In this document: in pieces, positions 1 through 7,543 of the stretch
Numbering within the stretch: the first letter of the stretch is position 1
How the letters are laid out: each line of letters starts with the position of its first letter
Assembly: GCA_003166855.1 (NCBI GenBank)
Contig: PMUM01000351.1
Coordinates: 1-33,805, forward strand
Length of the DNA stretch: 33,805 bases
Direction of reading: 5' to 3'
From: Acidobacteriaceae bacterium
GTDB taxonomy: Bacteria > Acidobacteriota > Terriglobia > Terriglobales > Acidobacteriaceae
Position numbers and translations under genes: made by a program
The notes under the pieces: model-generated
The model's input: only the letters and a program-made list of their open reading frames with translations
Databases searched by the model: none
What the model was told of the DNA's origin: nothing

Positions 1-15
1 GCTCGGAAAAGATCC

Positions 16-31
16 GGCGCAGAGGTGCGCC
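16..31 (-). terminator. Possible weak hairpin terminator
   Basis: A perfect 6-base inverted repeat (GGCGCA / TGCGCC) surrounds a 4-base loop. Read on the minus strand it is followed by GGATCTTTTCC, a short T tract. It lies about 50 bases beyond the stop of the small minus-strand ORF ending at 81 and could end that transcript. The T run is only four bases long and offset from the stem, so this is a weak candidate. Confidence 0.2.
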
Positions 32-80
32 CTCTCCAACGGCAAGGGGCTTGCGTTGCGCAATCGGGACGAGGACTGGG

Positions 81-236
81 CTAGCGGCTTGCAGTGGAAG
101 CGACAGTCCCGCTAGATGAACTCTTCTGCGAGACGAGGCCGACCCCCAGACCTCCGAGCGCTCCGGCCAGGAGGCCGATGACCGCAAGCATGGCGAGGCT
201 CTCGCACCATGGATTCTTGTGGCGTCTGCGACGCAT
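81..236 (-). CDS. Possible small membrane protein (51 aa), unknown function
   Basis: A 51-codon ORF on the minus strand. The ATG at 236 is preceded by GAGGTG at a 4-base spacing, a credible ribosome binding site; a longer version from 305 has no such support. The product starts with a strongly basic segment (MRRRRHK), followed by one hydrophobic segment rich in Leu, Gly and Ala at about residues 14-35 and a short Ser/Thr/Ala tail. This fits a single-pass membrane peptide or a short exported peptide. I do not recognise the family. It is transcribed away from the EPS operon and shares its upstream region. It may equally be a chance ORF. Confidence 0.35.
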   Translation of the reverse strand: MRRRRHKNPWCESLAMLAVIGLLAGALGGLGVGLVSQKSSSSGTVASTASR

Positions 237-610
237 AGGGCACCTCAGTAGTAGTTTTGTAAGGGTTTTATGAACGAGCGCGATTCTATTGCTGGCGCCG
301 GGCATTGAAGGTTACAACCCGGTTAATTTTCAGCCTGTGGAACTGTCTTTCAGTTCTAAGATCCAGGATGCATGAGATACTGCGTCCGCGAGCGCGGGTG
401 CAAGGGACGAGTCCCACTCGGTTTGGAGAGGCGAGGAGCGGTGCAAACTCTGATCACCGGACGCGGCTTACGGGGGTAACTTTCGAAGTATGATACGCGC
501 GCAATATTCCTACACCTCTACAGCAGTCCGCGCAGCATTCCAGCAAGTGACGCAGTTCTTGACAACCAGATGCTTCAGAACGGGTGCGCTACGAACTGGG
601 CGGAAGCCCG

Positions 611-648
611 CCTAAAGTGAGAAAAAGTTTTCCCACAAGTCCTAAAGT
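611..648 (+). repeat. Direct repeat CCTAAAGT x2, 30-base period
   Basis: CCTAAAGT occurs at 611-618 and again at 641-648, exactly 30 bases apart, close to three helical turns, so both copies face the same side of the DNA. Between them lies GAAAAAGTTTTC, a small A/T inverted repeat. The spacing and position upstream of the operon suggest a pair of activator or repressor sites. No regulator is assigned. Confidence 0.45.
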
Positions 649-678
649 AGCAGGGGGACTTGAGACGGATTCATCCGT
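636..678 (+). promoter_or_regulatory. Two adjacent inverted repeats upstream of the EPS operon
   Basis: CAAGTCC (636-642) pairs with GGACTTG (656-662) around a 13-base loop that contains most of the second CCTAAAGT copy. Immediately after it, ACGGAT (665-670) and ATCCGT (673-678) form a compact hairpin. They could be protein-binding dyads or, if transcribed, consecutive RNA stems. I compared them mentally with the cyclic-di-GMP-I riboswitch and did not find its conserved core, so no riboswitch class is claimed. Confidence 0.4.
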
Positions 679-740
679 TGAATTTCCCCACCCGGAAGTG
701 CCCGTACCGATATAAGCTACTGAAAACATGGAGTGAACTC

Positions 741-776
741 ATGAAGCTGGCGGCTTTATCGGGCGAAATCCTCTAG
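741..776 (+). CDS. Possible 11-aa leader peptide (uORF)
   Basis: ATG at 741 follows GGAG (730-733) at an ideal 7-base spacing and opens an 11-codon ORF reading MKLAALSGEIL, ending with TAG at 774-776. It ends 35 bases before the likely start of the regulator gene. The TATAAG hexamer at 711-716 would place a transcript start shortly before it. It has no obvious run of one amino acid, so classical amino-acid attenuation is not indicated. It could couple translation or time RNA folding, or be accidental. Confidence 0.3.
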   Translation: MKLAALSGEIL

Positions 777-792
777 TGGCAAGCTTCGTGCT
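777..792 (+). promoter_or_regulatory. Sigma-54-like -24/-12 promoter element
   Basis: TGGCAAGCTTCGTGCT has the invariant GG and GC dinucleotides separated by exactly 10 bases and otherwise follows the known sigma-54 consensus (TGGCAC-N5-TTGCW) closely, with mismatches at the sixth base and the first T of the -12 block. Transcription would begin near 803-805, too close to the GTG at 812 but compatible with translation from the ATG at 854. A chance match is possible. Confidence 0.4.
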
Positions 793-811
793 CTGAGAGG
801 AGTTGGGCCTT

Positions 812-1825
812 GTGGCCGAGGGGTTGGCCTGCGTTAAACCGGAAAAGGCAAAAATGGGTAAATTATTGCCTAATGTAGAAAAAGACGGCGGAGATCGATC
901 CAATGCCCGGCCAGCAGGGCTGGCGTTCGTAGAGGGTATCAGTGCGAGCATGCGTCCTGTGGAAGCGGTGATCCGGGAGCTTGCGCAGAGTGATGTTCCG
1001 GTGCTGGTGTTGGCGGAGGCGGGTGCGGGCAAGCATGCCACAGCGCAGCGCATCCATCAAATGTCGCAACGCAGCTCACAACCTTTCCGCTGGTTTCAGT
1101 GTCTAGGTCTTGAACCCCAAGAGCTGGAGGTTTTGCGAGAGCGAGAGGACAAAGGGGAACCGCCGAGCGCGGGAACGATCTATCTTCAGGAACTGGCCGA
1201 TCTGAGTTCGGAATGCCAGGCTTGTTTGCTGGAAGCGCTGCCGCAATCGCCGGGGAATGGGATCGCGGGCAACGAGCGTGCCCGGCTCATCTGTGGCAGT
1301 GCCCGCGACCTCGAGGTTGAAGTAAAACGCGGCCGGTTGCGCGAGGATCTTTATTACCGCATCAGTGGGGTGTGTTTGCGCGTGCCGCCTTTGCGACAGC
1401 GGAAAGAAGACATTCCGTTTCTGATGGGGTACTTCCTGCGCAAGTACGCGCGGGATTTCCGCCGCACGGTTCCCGACTTGAGCGCCGAGACGCTGCGCTT
1501 GTTTCTGGATTATTCGTGGCCGGGGAACCTGCGGGAACTGGAAGATGCCGCGCGGGTGCTGGTGGCTCTGGGAGATGAGCACGTGGCCCTGGGTGGTCTG
1601 CGCGCTCTTTTGCGCAAGCCGGAAGCCAGCGTTAATGGAGCGGGTGTTTCGCTGAAAGCGGCGTCGAGGGCGGCCTCGCGCGAGGCGGAAAAAGAACTGA
1701 TCCTGAATACATTGACACGCACGCGCTGGAACCGGCGGCGGGCCGCAGAGGAATTGCAGATCAGCTACAAGGCATTGCTTTACAAATTGAAACAAATCGG
1801 ATTTGAAGGATACGGAGCGTCCTAG
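812..1825 (+). CDS. Sigma-54-activator-like regulator lacking GAFTGA (337 aa)
   Basis: AAA+ central domain of the NtrC/enhancer-binding family with a C-terminal Fis-type helix-turn-helix, probably the DNA-binding regulator of the EPS operon. Visible motifs: a degenerate Walker A (AEAGAGKHA, about 68-76), a Walker B region reading GTIYLQEL (121-128) in which the usual D of DE is Q, an arginine-finger segment (RLREDLYYR, 175-183), sensor II GNLREL (238-243) and the HTH at about 294-331. The stretch between Walker A and B is shortened and the GAFTGA loop that contacts sigma-54 is absent. There is no receiver domain. Start choice: GTG at 812 lies 9 bases after AGGAG (798-802). TTG at 803 abuts that site, and ATG at 854, behind GGAAAAGG, is the alternative if the promoter at 777-792 is used. 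It lies 15 bases before the export gene. Confidence 0.85.
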   Translation: MAEGLACVKPEKAKMGKLLPNVEKDGGDRSNARPAGLAFVEGISASMRPVEAVIRELAQSDVPVLVLAEAGAGKHATAQRIHQMSQRSSQPFRWFQCLGLEPQELEVLREREDKGEPPSAGTIYLQELADLSSECQACLLEALPQSPGNGIAGNERARLICGSARDLEVEVKRGRLREDLYYRISGVCLRVPPLRQRKEDIPFLMGYFLRKYARDFRRTVPDLSAETLRLFLDYSWPGNLRELEDAARVLVALGDEHVALGGLRALLRKPEASVNGAGVSLKAASRAASREAEKELILNTLTRTRWNRRRAAEELQISYKALLYKLKQIGFEGYGAS

Positions 1826-1840
1826 CTTCGCGGAGAGGGT

Positions 1841-2458
1841 ATGAAGAAAGCGATAAAACTCGCGGTGTTCATGGGGATGGTTCTGCTGGCGGCATCCATA
1901 CTGGCACAGACCGCCGACGTCACTAAGAGCGAGGAATCCAAGACGGACAAGGCAGCGGATGCAGCCGCTGCAACTCCGTCCGACTATGTCATTGGAGCCG
2001 ACGACACGCTGCACATTTCGGTGTGGAAGGAACCGGATCTTTCCGAGACTCTGCCGGTGCGTCCCGATGGCAAGATCTCGATGCCGCTGTTGAACGACGT
2101 GATGGCCGCTGGATTGACCCCATTGGAATTGAAAGATTCGATTACAGAGAAGCTGAAGAAATATATTGCCGATCCGCGGGTGACCGTGGTGGTGACGGCG
2201 ATGAACAGCCGGCGGATTTTTGTGACGGGAGAGGTCACACACACGGGACCCATGGCGCTGCTGCCACATATGACCATGTTGCAAGCGCTGGCTGAGGCCG
2301 GCTTCACGCAATTCGCCAATCTCAAGGCGATTTACGTGCTGCGGACAGAGAACGGAAAGCAGGAGAAGCTTCCGTTCAATTACAAGGAAGTCGTCAAAGG
2401 GAATCGTCCAGAACAGAATATCGTTTTAAAACCTGGCGATACGGTGGTGGTCCCGTAA
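1841..2458 (+). CDS. Polysaccharide export protein, Wza-like (205 aa)
   Basis: Periplasmic/outer-membrane polysaccharide export protein that forms the exit channel of Wzy-type EPS systems. It has a basic N-terminus and hydrophobic signal peptide (residues 1 to about 22, AQ junction) with no lipobox cysteine. A poly-export domain follows (about 46-121, starting DYVIGADDTLHISVW and with the typical RPDGKISMPLL), then one SLBB-type domain (about 124-204) ending in KPGDTVVVP. At 205 aa it is a short, single-SLBB form, smaller than E. coli Wza. ATG is preceded by GGAGAGGG. It sits 15 bases after the regulator and 8 bases before the barrel gene, which suggests co-expression of the two envelope parts. 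Confidence 0.93.
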   Translation: MKKAIKLAVFMGMVLLAASILAQTADVTKSEESKTDKAADAAAATPSDYVIGADDTLHISVWKEPDLSETLPVRPDGKISMPLLNDVMAAGLTPLELKDSITEKLKKYIADPRVTVVVTAMNSRRIFVTGEVTHTGPMALLPHMTMLQALAEAGFTQFANLKAIYVLRTENGKQEKLPFNYKEVVKGNRPEQNIVLKPGDTVVVP

Positions 2459-2466
2459 GGAACGCG

Positions 2467-4017
2467 ATGAGCAAACTGCAGAGCATCTTGACCCTGAGCA
2501 TGTTGGCCTTCGCGCTGAGTGGCGCGTGGGCCCAAGACACTTCGACGCCACCTGCGTCGACCGAGCCGGTTCCGCAGAGCGGCCAGCAGGAGCCTATCCC
2601 GGCCTATGGTCAGGACAATGCGCCGCCTCCGATCAGCGAGAATCCGCCGCTGTCAGGATTAGACCTGCCGTCTCTTGAGCCGCACGCGGCGCCGTTGAGT
2701 TATATCCAACCGGGCGCGACGTTCAGCGAGTCGGCAAACTGGAATGCCGCCAACCTGATCGGAGGTAGCGGGGTCTCCTCCGTCACCCGTGGCTTGGGAA
2801 GCGTAACCCTGCAACGCTTATGGAGTCACTACGACCTGGCCCTCGATTACATGGGTGGGGTCGGATATTACAGCGAACCGGGAGTCGGCCTGAAATCGCT
2901 GCAACAAGCGGATGTCGATCAGAAGATTACCTGGAAGCGGGGACAATTGTCGCTCCGCGACAGCTTCAGCTACCTGCCGGAAGGAAACTTCGGCGCGTCG
3001 TATGGGTCCTTGGGTTCGGAGGGGATCGCGTCCCTGGGCACTACAGCCTTTGGCCTCTTCTCGAGCGGTGCAGCTCTGGGGACGCTGGGACTCGCACCTC
3101 GCATTCTGAACGTCAGCGTGGCGGATATCTCCGAGAACCTTACACCGAAATCGGCGGTCACGGTTGCCGGCGGGTACGCCTTCACCCATTTTTACGGACC
3201 CGACGAGCAGACGGGAACTTCTTTCATTGGCAGTTCGCAGACCTCGGCGCAGGTGGGCTACAACCGCATATTGACGTCGCATACACAGATCGCGCTGGTT
3301 TACGGGTATCAGGCGTTCGACTTTTCAGTGCTGGGAACCGCATTTCATTCCAACATCATCCAGGGAATGTACGGGCACCGGATTTCGGGGCGGATGGATT
3401 TACTCCTCGGGGCTGGACCGCAATTTACCGCGATCGACACGCAAAGCGCAGCGTGCAGCGATCCTTCAGTTCCGGCTTTCTTCTGCTTAGCAGCGGGGGA
3501 TACCCTGATTCCCACAGTCATTAAGAACTCAAAGGTCGGGGTCGCGGCGCAGGCTCGTTTGCGCTATAAGTTGACGAGAACATTGCTGGATCTGACGTAC
3601 CAGCGCTTCATTACGAGCGGTTCGGGACTGTTTGCAGGCGCGGAGAGCGATATTGTGCGCATGGATGCAACCCGCCCGCTGTCAAGGGTGTGGAGCGCCT
3701 TTACCGATATCGGATATTCACACAACTCGCGGGTCCAACCGCTCTCACTGCAGCAATTGACTCAGTGCAATAACTCTCAGTCGTCTGGAAGCACCTGTCC
3801 GGCCAACGATGCGATTGTTTACAGCTCCTGGTTTGCGGGCGCTGGCGTGCACCGTGCGTTTGGACGAGACTTCCACGGTTATGCGAGCTACCAGTTCAAT
3901 GTGCTGGCTTTTGATCATTCGTACTGCGGAGTGCTTTCGGCCTGCAACCGCATCTCGAACCGGAGCGTTTTGACGTTTGGATTGGATTGGACTCCCCGGC
4001 CGATCCGAATCGACTGA
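2467..4017 (+). CDS. Outer-membrane beta-barrel protein of the EPS system (516 aa)
   Basis: A signal peptide (residues 1-22, ending AWA before QD) is followed by a Pro/Glu/Ser-rich linker (to about 75). The rest alternates polar and hydrophobic residues, rich in Gly, Tyr and Ser, typical of amphipathic beta strands. The chain ends in a strand reading LTFGLDWTP but without a terminal Phe. Three cysteine pairs lie in loop-like stretches (SAACSDPS...FFC; TQC...STC; YCGVLSAC) and probably form disulfides outside the membrane. Position between the Wza-like and Wzz-like genes suggests an outer-membrane partner for polymer export or secretion, like EpsL of exosortase-associated loci; that equivalence is inference. 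The Shine-Dalgarno AAGGA overlaps the previous stop codon. Confidence 0.85.
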   Translation: MSKLQSILTLSMLAFALSGAWAQDTSTPPASTEPVPQSGQQEPIPAYGQDNAPPPISENPPLSGLDLPSLEPHAAPLSYIQPGATFSESANWNAANLIGGSGVSSVTRGLGSVTLQRLWSHYDLALDYMGGVGYYSEPGVGLKSLQQADVDQKITWKRGQLSLRDSFSYLPEGNFGASYGSLGSEGIASLGTTAFGLFSSGAALGTLGLAPRILNVSVADISENLTPKSAVTVAGGYAFTHFYGPDEQTGTSFIGSSQTSAQVGYNRILTSHTQIALVYGYQAFDFSVLGTAFHSNIIQGMYGHRISGRMDLLLGAGPQFTAIDTQSAACSDPSVPAFFCLAAGDTLIPTVIKNSKVGVAAQARLRYKLTRTLLDLTYQRFITSGSGLFAGAESDIVRMDATRPLSRVWSAFTDIGYSHNSRVQPLSLQQLTQCNNSQSSGSTCPANDAIVYSSWFAGAGVHRAFGRDFHGYASYQFNVLAFDHSYCGVLSACNRISNRSVLTFGLDWTPRPIRID

Positions 4018-4062
4018 TTTCAGGGCCTCGTACAAAGCGACGGGGCCAGAAGGAATACGAGC

Positions 4063-5622
4063 ATGATTCAGAATCGCGAATTAACGATGGACGATTACCT
4101 GTCGATGTTGCGCCGACGGGCGAAGGTGATCCTGATTCCCGCCCTGGTGGCGCCGCTGGTGGGATTTCTGGTTTCGTTCGCCTTCACCCCGAAGTACACC
4201 TCGCAGTCGTTGATCCTGGTGGAAGGGCAGAAAGTGCCGGAGAGCATGGTGCAGCCGGTGGTCTCCGAGGACCTGGCCGCACGCATGGCGACCCTGCAAC
4301 AGCAGGTGATGAGCCAGACCAATCTGCAGCCGGTGGTGGATCGGGTTTTCCCGGGCAAGAATAGCCAGGAAGTGGGCGAGATCATCGACGATATTCGTCT
4401 GAACATGACGGTGGAGCCGGTGGTGACGGATCTGTCGCAGGCGTCTGGCAAGAAGAAGGGCGGGCAGAGCACGGAGGTGCCGGGCTTCTATGTGAAATAC
4501 ACCACTTCAAGACCGCGCGACGCGAAACAGATTTGCGATGAACTGACCAACTTGCTGGTAAACGAGAATATGAAGTCCATGCAAGCTGCAGCGACCGGCA
4601 CGAGCGATGTACTCAGCAAGGGACTGGAAGACGCGAAGCAGCATCTCGACCAACTGGATTCCAAGCTGGCGGAATTCAAGAAACAATATGTAGGGCAGCT
4701 TCCGGGAGACGAGGAGAACAACCTGAAGATCCTGATGGGCCTAAACTCGCAATTGGAGTCGAACACCCAGACGCTAAACCGGGCGCAGCAAGACAAGGCA
4801 TATACCGAGTCGTTACTGGCCCAGCAGTTGGCAACGTGGAAATCGACGCAATCCTCGACCAATCCGCAGACGCTGGAAAAACAGTTATCCGACCTGCAAT
4901 CGCAACTTCTCAGTCTCCAGGCACGCTATACCGAAGACCATCCCGATATGATTAAGACGAAGGCGGACATATCGGAAGTAAAGAAGAAACTGGCAGAGAT
5001 CAACAAAGCATCCTCCGATGCTGCGGACACCAGTGCTGATAAGGCTTCGGCGACGGAGCCGCCTGAGATTCGCCAGTTGCGGATGCAGGTCCATCAGTAT
5101 GGAGCCCTGATCACGGCGGCCACGGCCGATCAGAAGAGACTCCAGCGTGAAATCGCCGCGTACCAGGGCAAGGTGTCGCTGAGCCCAGCCGTGGAGGAAC
5201 AGTACAAGGGGCTTACGCGCGACTATGACAATGCTCAGAAGTCATATTCGGATTTGCTGGCCAAAAAGAGCACGGCCGATCTTACCGTCAAAATGACCAA
5301 TCAGTCGGAAGGGGAGCGGATGTTTGTCCTGAACCCGGCCGACGTGCCGGACTCGCCAAGTTTCCCCAACCGGTTGCTGTTTGCGGCCGGCGGACTGGCC
5401 GCTGGGCTGGCACTGGGTGGCGGAATAGCCATGTGGCTGGAGTTGCGGGATAACTCCATCCGCACCGAGGCCGACGCTGAGGCGGCTTTGCAGTTGCCTA
5501 TGCTGGTTTCGGTGCCATGGGTGGGTGTGGCGACGGCACCCGAGAACAACAGCAAGCTCAAATTCTGGAATCGCAACAAGAATCCGGAAGAACCCAAGAG
5601 CAAGGAAACGGTCGGAGTTTAA
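4063..5622 (+). CDS. Wzz/EpsF-like chain-length determinant (519 aa)
   Basis: Inner-membrane polysaccharide co-polymerase that sets chain length and links polymerisation to export. Residues 1-20 are cytoplasmic (a DDYLSMLRRRAK entry typical of Wzz_N). TM1 spans about 21-41, and a long periplasmic part is rich in Gln, Lys and Glu with coiled-coil character (about 170-400). The conserved Pro-rich segment PDSPSFPNR (about 429-437) comes just before TM2 (about 438-460). The 59-residue cytoplasmic tail has no kinase domain; the kinase is encoded separately downstream. AGGA at a suitable distance precedes the ATG. The length and design match the chain-length proteins of exosortase-type EPS loci. 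Confidence 0.93.
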   Translation: MIQNRELTMDDYLSMLRRRAKVILIPALVAPLVGFLVSFAFTPKYTSQSLILVEGQKVPESMVQPVVSEDLAARMATLQQQVMSQTNLQPVVDRVFPGKNSQEVGEIIDDIRLNMTVEPVVTDLSQASGKKKGGQSTEVPGFYVKYTTSRPRDAKQICDELTNLLVNENMKSMQAAATGTSDVLSKGLEDAKQHLDQLDSKLAEFKKQYVGQLPGDEENNLKILMGLNSQLESNTQTLNRAQQDKAYTESLLAQQLATWKSTQSSTNPQTLEKQLSDLQSQLLSLQARYTEDHPDMIKTKADISEVKKKLAEINKASSDAADTSADKASATEPPEIRQLRMQVHQYGALITAATADQKRLQREIAAYQGKVSLSPAVEEQYKGLTRDYDNAQKSYSDLLAKKSTADLTVKMTNQSEGERMFVLNPADVPDSPSFPNRLLFAAGGLAAGLALGGGIAMWLELRDNSIRTEADAEAALQLPMLVSVPWVGVATAPENNSKLKFWNRNKNPEEPKSKETVGV

Positions 5623-5645
5623 GCGAAGCAGTTCTAGGGACACCT

Positions 5646-6602
5646 ATGTACAAAGAGTTCTACGGACTACGGGCGAACCCGTTCAACGTGAATCCGGACC
5701 CGCGTTATCTGTTTCTGACGCGGCATACGGAGGAGGCGCTGGCTTGCCTGACCTATGGAATCCAGAGCCGCAAAGGTTTTGTTCTGCTGACCGGGGAAGT
5801 GGGCACAGGCAAAACGACGCTGATCAACAAATTGCTGGAGTGGCTGCGTCTGCAGCAGGTGGCGACGGCATTCATCTTCAACTCGCGCCTGAACACGCCG
5901 CAGTTTCTGGATTACATGATGGCCGATTTCGGTATCCCATGTGATTCGAAGGCCAAGAGCCAGATCCTGCTACGTCTGTACAACTGGCTGCTGGATCGCT
6001 ACCGGGCAGGGGAGACGGCGGTGCTCATTGTCGATGAGGCGCAAAACCTGTCGGACGAAGTGCTGGAAGAGATCCGCATGCTGACCAACCTGGAGACGTT
6101 CACGGAGAAGCTGCTGCAGATCGTCCTGGTGGGACAGCCGGAACTGGAACAGAAATTGAAGCAGCCGCAATTGCGGCAATTACGGCAGCGCCTGACTCTG
6201 CGGGCCAAGACGCATGCCCTGACCCTCGACGAGACCAAAGCGTACGTGCAGCAGCGGCTGCGCATCGCCGGGTCGAATGGGCAGCAGATTTTTGAACCCG
6301 AGGCGCTGGTGTCGATCCACCGCTACGCGTCGGGCATTCCTCGCGTGATTAATCTGCTGTGCGAGCATTGCCTGGTAAGCGCGTTTGTCGATCAGCAGAA
6401 GATCATTGGGCCGAATGTCGTGGACGGAGTGGCGCGGGACTTCGATCTGGGGGACAACACGACGTCCGGTGCCCTCACGGTGCCCCCGTCAAGCCCGACG
6501 GCAGAAAAATTTGATTTGGTGGATGCGCTGCGGTCGCTGGCCACGCTGGCCGATCGCTTGAAGCAGGAAGAAAAGGACCTCCCCGACGAAAGGAAACTAT
6601 GA
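5646..6602 (+). CDS. ExeA-like AAA ATPase of the EPS system (318 aa)
   Basis: AAA+ ATPase of the ExeA/GspA type that accompanies exosortase-linked EPS loci; it probably works at the inner membrane with the chain-length protein and kinase. Start MYKEFYGLRANPFNVNPDP is the family signature; longer in-frame starts upstream would overlap the Wzz gene and are rejected. Walker A GEVGTGKTT is at 50-58, Walker B LIVDEAQ at 127-133, a sensor strand ending VLVGQPEL at about 160-167 and an arginine-rich LRQLRQR at 177-183. The C-terminal 60 residues are less conserved and contain no membrane segment. It lies 23 bases after the Wzz gene and overlaps the kinase by ATGA (6599-6602). Confidence 0.92.
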   Translation: MYKEFYGLRANPFNVNPDPRYLFLTRHTEEALACLTYGIQSRKGFVLLTGEVGTGKTTLINKLLEWLRLQQVATAFIFNSRLNTPQFLDYMMADFGIPCDSKAKSQILLRLYNWLLDRYRAGETAVLIVDEAQNLSDEVLEEIRMLTNLETFTEKLLQIVLVGQPELEQKLKQPQLRQLRQRLTLRAKTHALTLDETKAYVQQRLRIAGSNGQQIFEPEALVSIHRYASGIPRVINLLCEHCLVSAFVDQQKIIGPNVVDGVARDFDLGDNTTSGALTVPPSSPTAEKFDLVDALRSLATLADRLKQEEKDLPDERKL

Positions 6603-7531
6603 GCCGAATTCATGAAGCGTTGAAGAAAGCCGAACAGGAGCGGGCAGCGACCCAGGGAGGGGCGGTGCAGCCCAGCTTCGCGACGGCTCCGGTGGCGGAT
6701 CCTCCGGTGTTCACTGAGACCCCGGCCGATCCGGCGCCTGCAGCCCCGTCGACGGCGCGTGTGGGAATGCCCGCTTTCGCCAGCCCGTTCAGCATCGATA
6801 CTCTGCTGGCCCGATGCCCGCAGAGGGACTGGAAACCAGACTTGTCGACCATGTTGTTTATGAACGACGACGACAGCATGCGCGGCACCGAGGAGTTTCG
6901 CACTCTGCGTTCGCGGCTGTACCACATGCGGGAGAAGATGACGCTCAAGACTTTGCTCGTGACGAGCGCCCTGCCCAAGGAGGGCAAGACATTCACATCC
7001 GCAAACCTGGCCCAGGTTATCGTGCGGCAGCACGGCCGGAGAGCCTTGCTGATCGATGGCGATTTGCGCGGACCGCGGTTGCATCTCTCGTTGGGAACGG
7101 CGGCCGGGCCCGGTCTCTCGGAATACCTGCAGGGCAAAAATGATGAGTTTTCCATCATGCAGCGTGGACCGATGGAAAATCTTTTCTTCATTCCAAGTGG
7201 TACCGGCATCGAAGATCCGGCAGAACTGGTGGGCAACGGACGGTTGAAGATTCTGTTGCAGCGGGTAGAGCCGCTGTTTGACTGGATCATCATCGATTCG
7301 CCGCCCGCCATCCCGGTTTCCGATGCCAGTCTGCTGGCGAAGGCTTGCGATGGAGTGCTGCTGGTGGTGCGCTCGAATTCGACCCCTTCCGACATCGCCC
7401 GCAAGGCTCGACAGGAGTTTCCCGATCAGGTGCTGGTGGGCGTTGTACTGAACGGGACGAGTGAGGAGGCAGCGCCTTACGCGCGCTATTACTACGAGTC
7501 CTACAAGACCCCAACCCCGGCCAAGTCCTAG
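6599..7531 (+). CDS. Bacterial tyrosine kinase (CpsD/CapB type), 310 aa
   Basis: Cytoplasmic BY-kinase that autophosphorylates on a C-terminal tyrosine cluster and regulates polymer assembly through the membrane chain-length protein. Start MSRIHEALKKAEQERA is a family signature. A Pro/Ala-rich linker (about 20-60) precedes the kinase domain. Walker A is SALPKEGKT (123-131, Lys where Gly is usual in PGEGK), Walker A' LLIDGDLR (150-157) and Walker B WIIIDSPP (229-236). The tail has Tyr at 294, 297, 298, 299 and 302. The kinase is split from its activator, as in Gram-positive and exosortase-type systems. It overlaps the ATPase gene by four bases. Confidence 0.94.
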   Translation: MSRIHEALKKAEQERAATQGGAVQPSFATAPVADPPVFTETPADPAPAAPSTARVGMPAFASPFSIDTLLARCPQRDWKPDLSTMLFMNDDDSMRGTEEFRTLRSRLYHMREKMTLKTLLVTSALPKEGKTFTSANLAQVIVRQHGRRALLIDGDLRGPRLHLSLGTAAGPGLSEYLQGKNDEFSIMQRGPMENLFFIPSGTGIEDPAELVGNGRLKILLQRVEPLFDWIIIDSPPAIPVSDASLLAKACDGVLLVVRSNSTPSDIARKARQEFPDQVLVGVVLNGTSEEAAPYARYYYESYKTPTPAKS

Positions 7532-7543
7532 GAGAAGTCAGAA

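Larger units (their letters stand above)
237..811. promoter_or_regulatory. 575-base upstream/leader region of the EPS operon
   Basis: No convincing gene larger than a leader peptide is seen here; the 62-codon ORF at 305-493 has no ribosome binding site or recognisable composition. The first half (237-600) shows nothing I can name. A TTGACA hexamer lies at 559-564 but no -10 follows at a normal distance. The second half is structured: two CCTAAAGT copies, two inverted repeats, a TATAAG hexamer at 711-716 that could serve as a -10 without a good -35, a possible 11-codon leader ORF, and a sigma-54-like -24/-12 site. It most likely holds the main promoter of the plus-strand operon. The exact start of transcription cannot be read from sequence. 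Confidence 0.55.

Noticed and set aside
2-115. Open plus-strand frame at the window edge (begins LGKDPAQRCALSNGKG), possibly the 3' end of a gene
   Set aside because: Only 37 codons are visible. The KDPAQR string recalls Ser/Thr kinases but the following residues do not, and it overlaps the minus-strand small ORF. Sequence left of the window is needed.
305-493. 62-codon plus-strand ORF upstream of the EPS operon
   Set aside because: No ribosome binding site, no recognisable domain, and a composition like random GC-rich DNA.
601-720. Cyclic-di-GMP-I riboswitch or another named riboswitch
   Set aside because: Stems are present but the conserved core and tetraloop/receptor arrangement were not found; only a structured region is claimed.
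1103-2311. Long minus-strand ORF (402 codons) across the regulator and export genes
   Set aside because: It is antisense to two well-supported genes and is rich in His, Gln and Arg, the usual look of a shadow frame.
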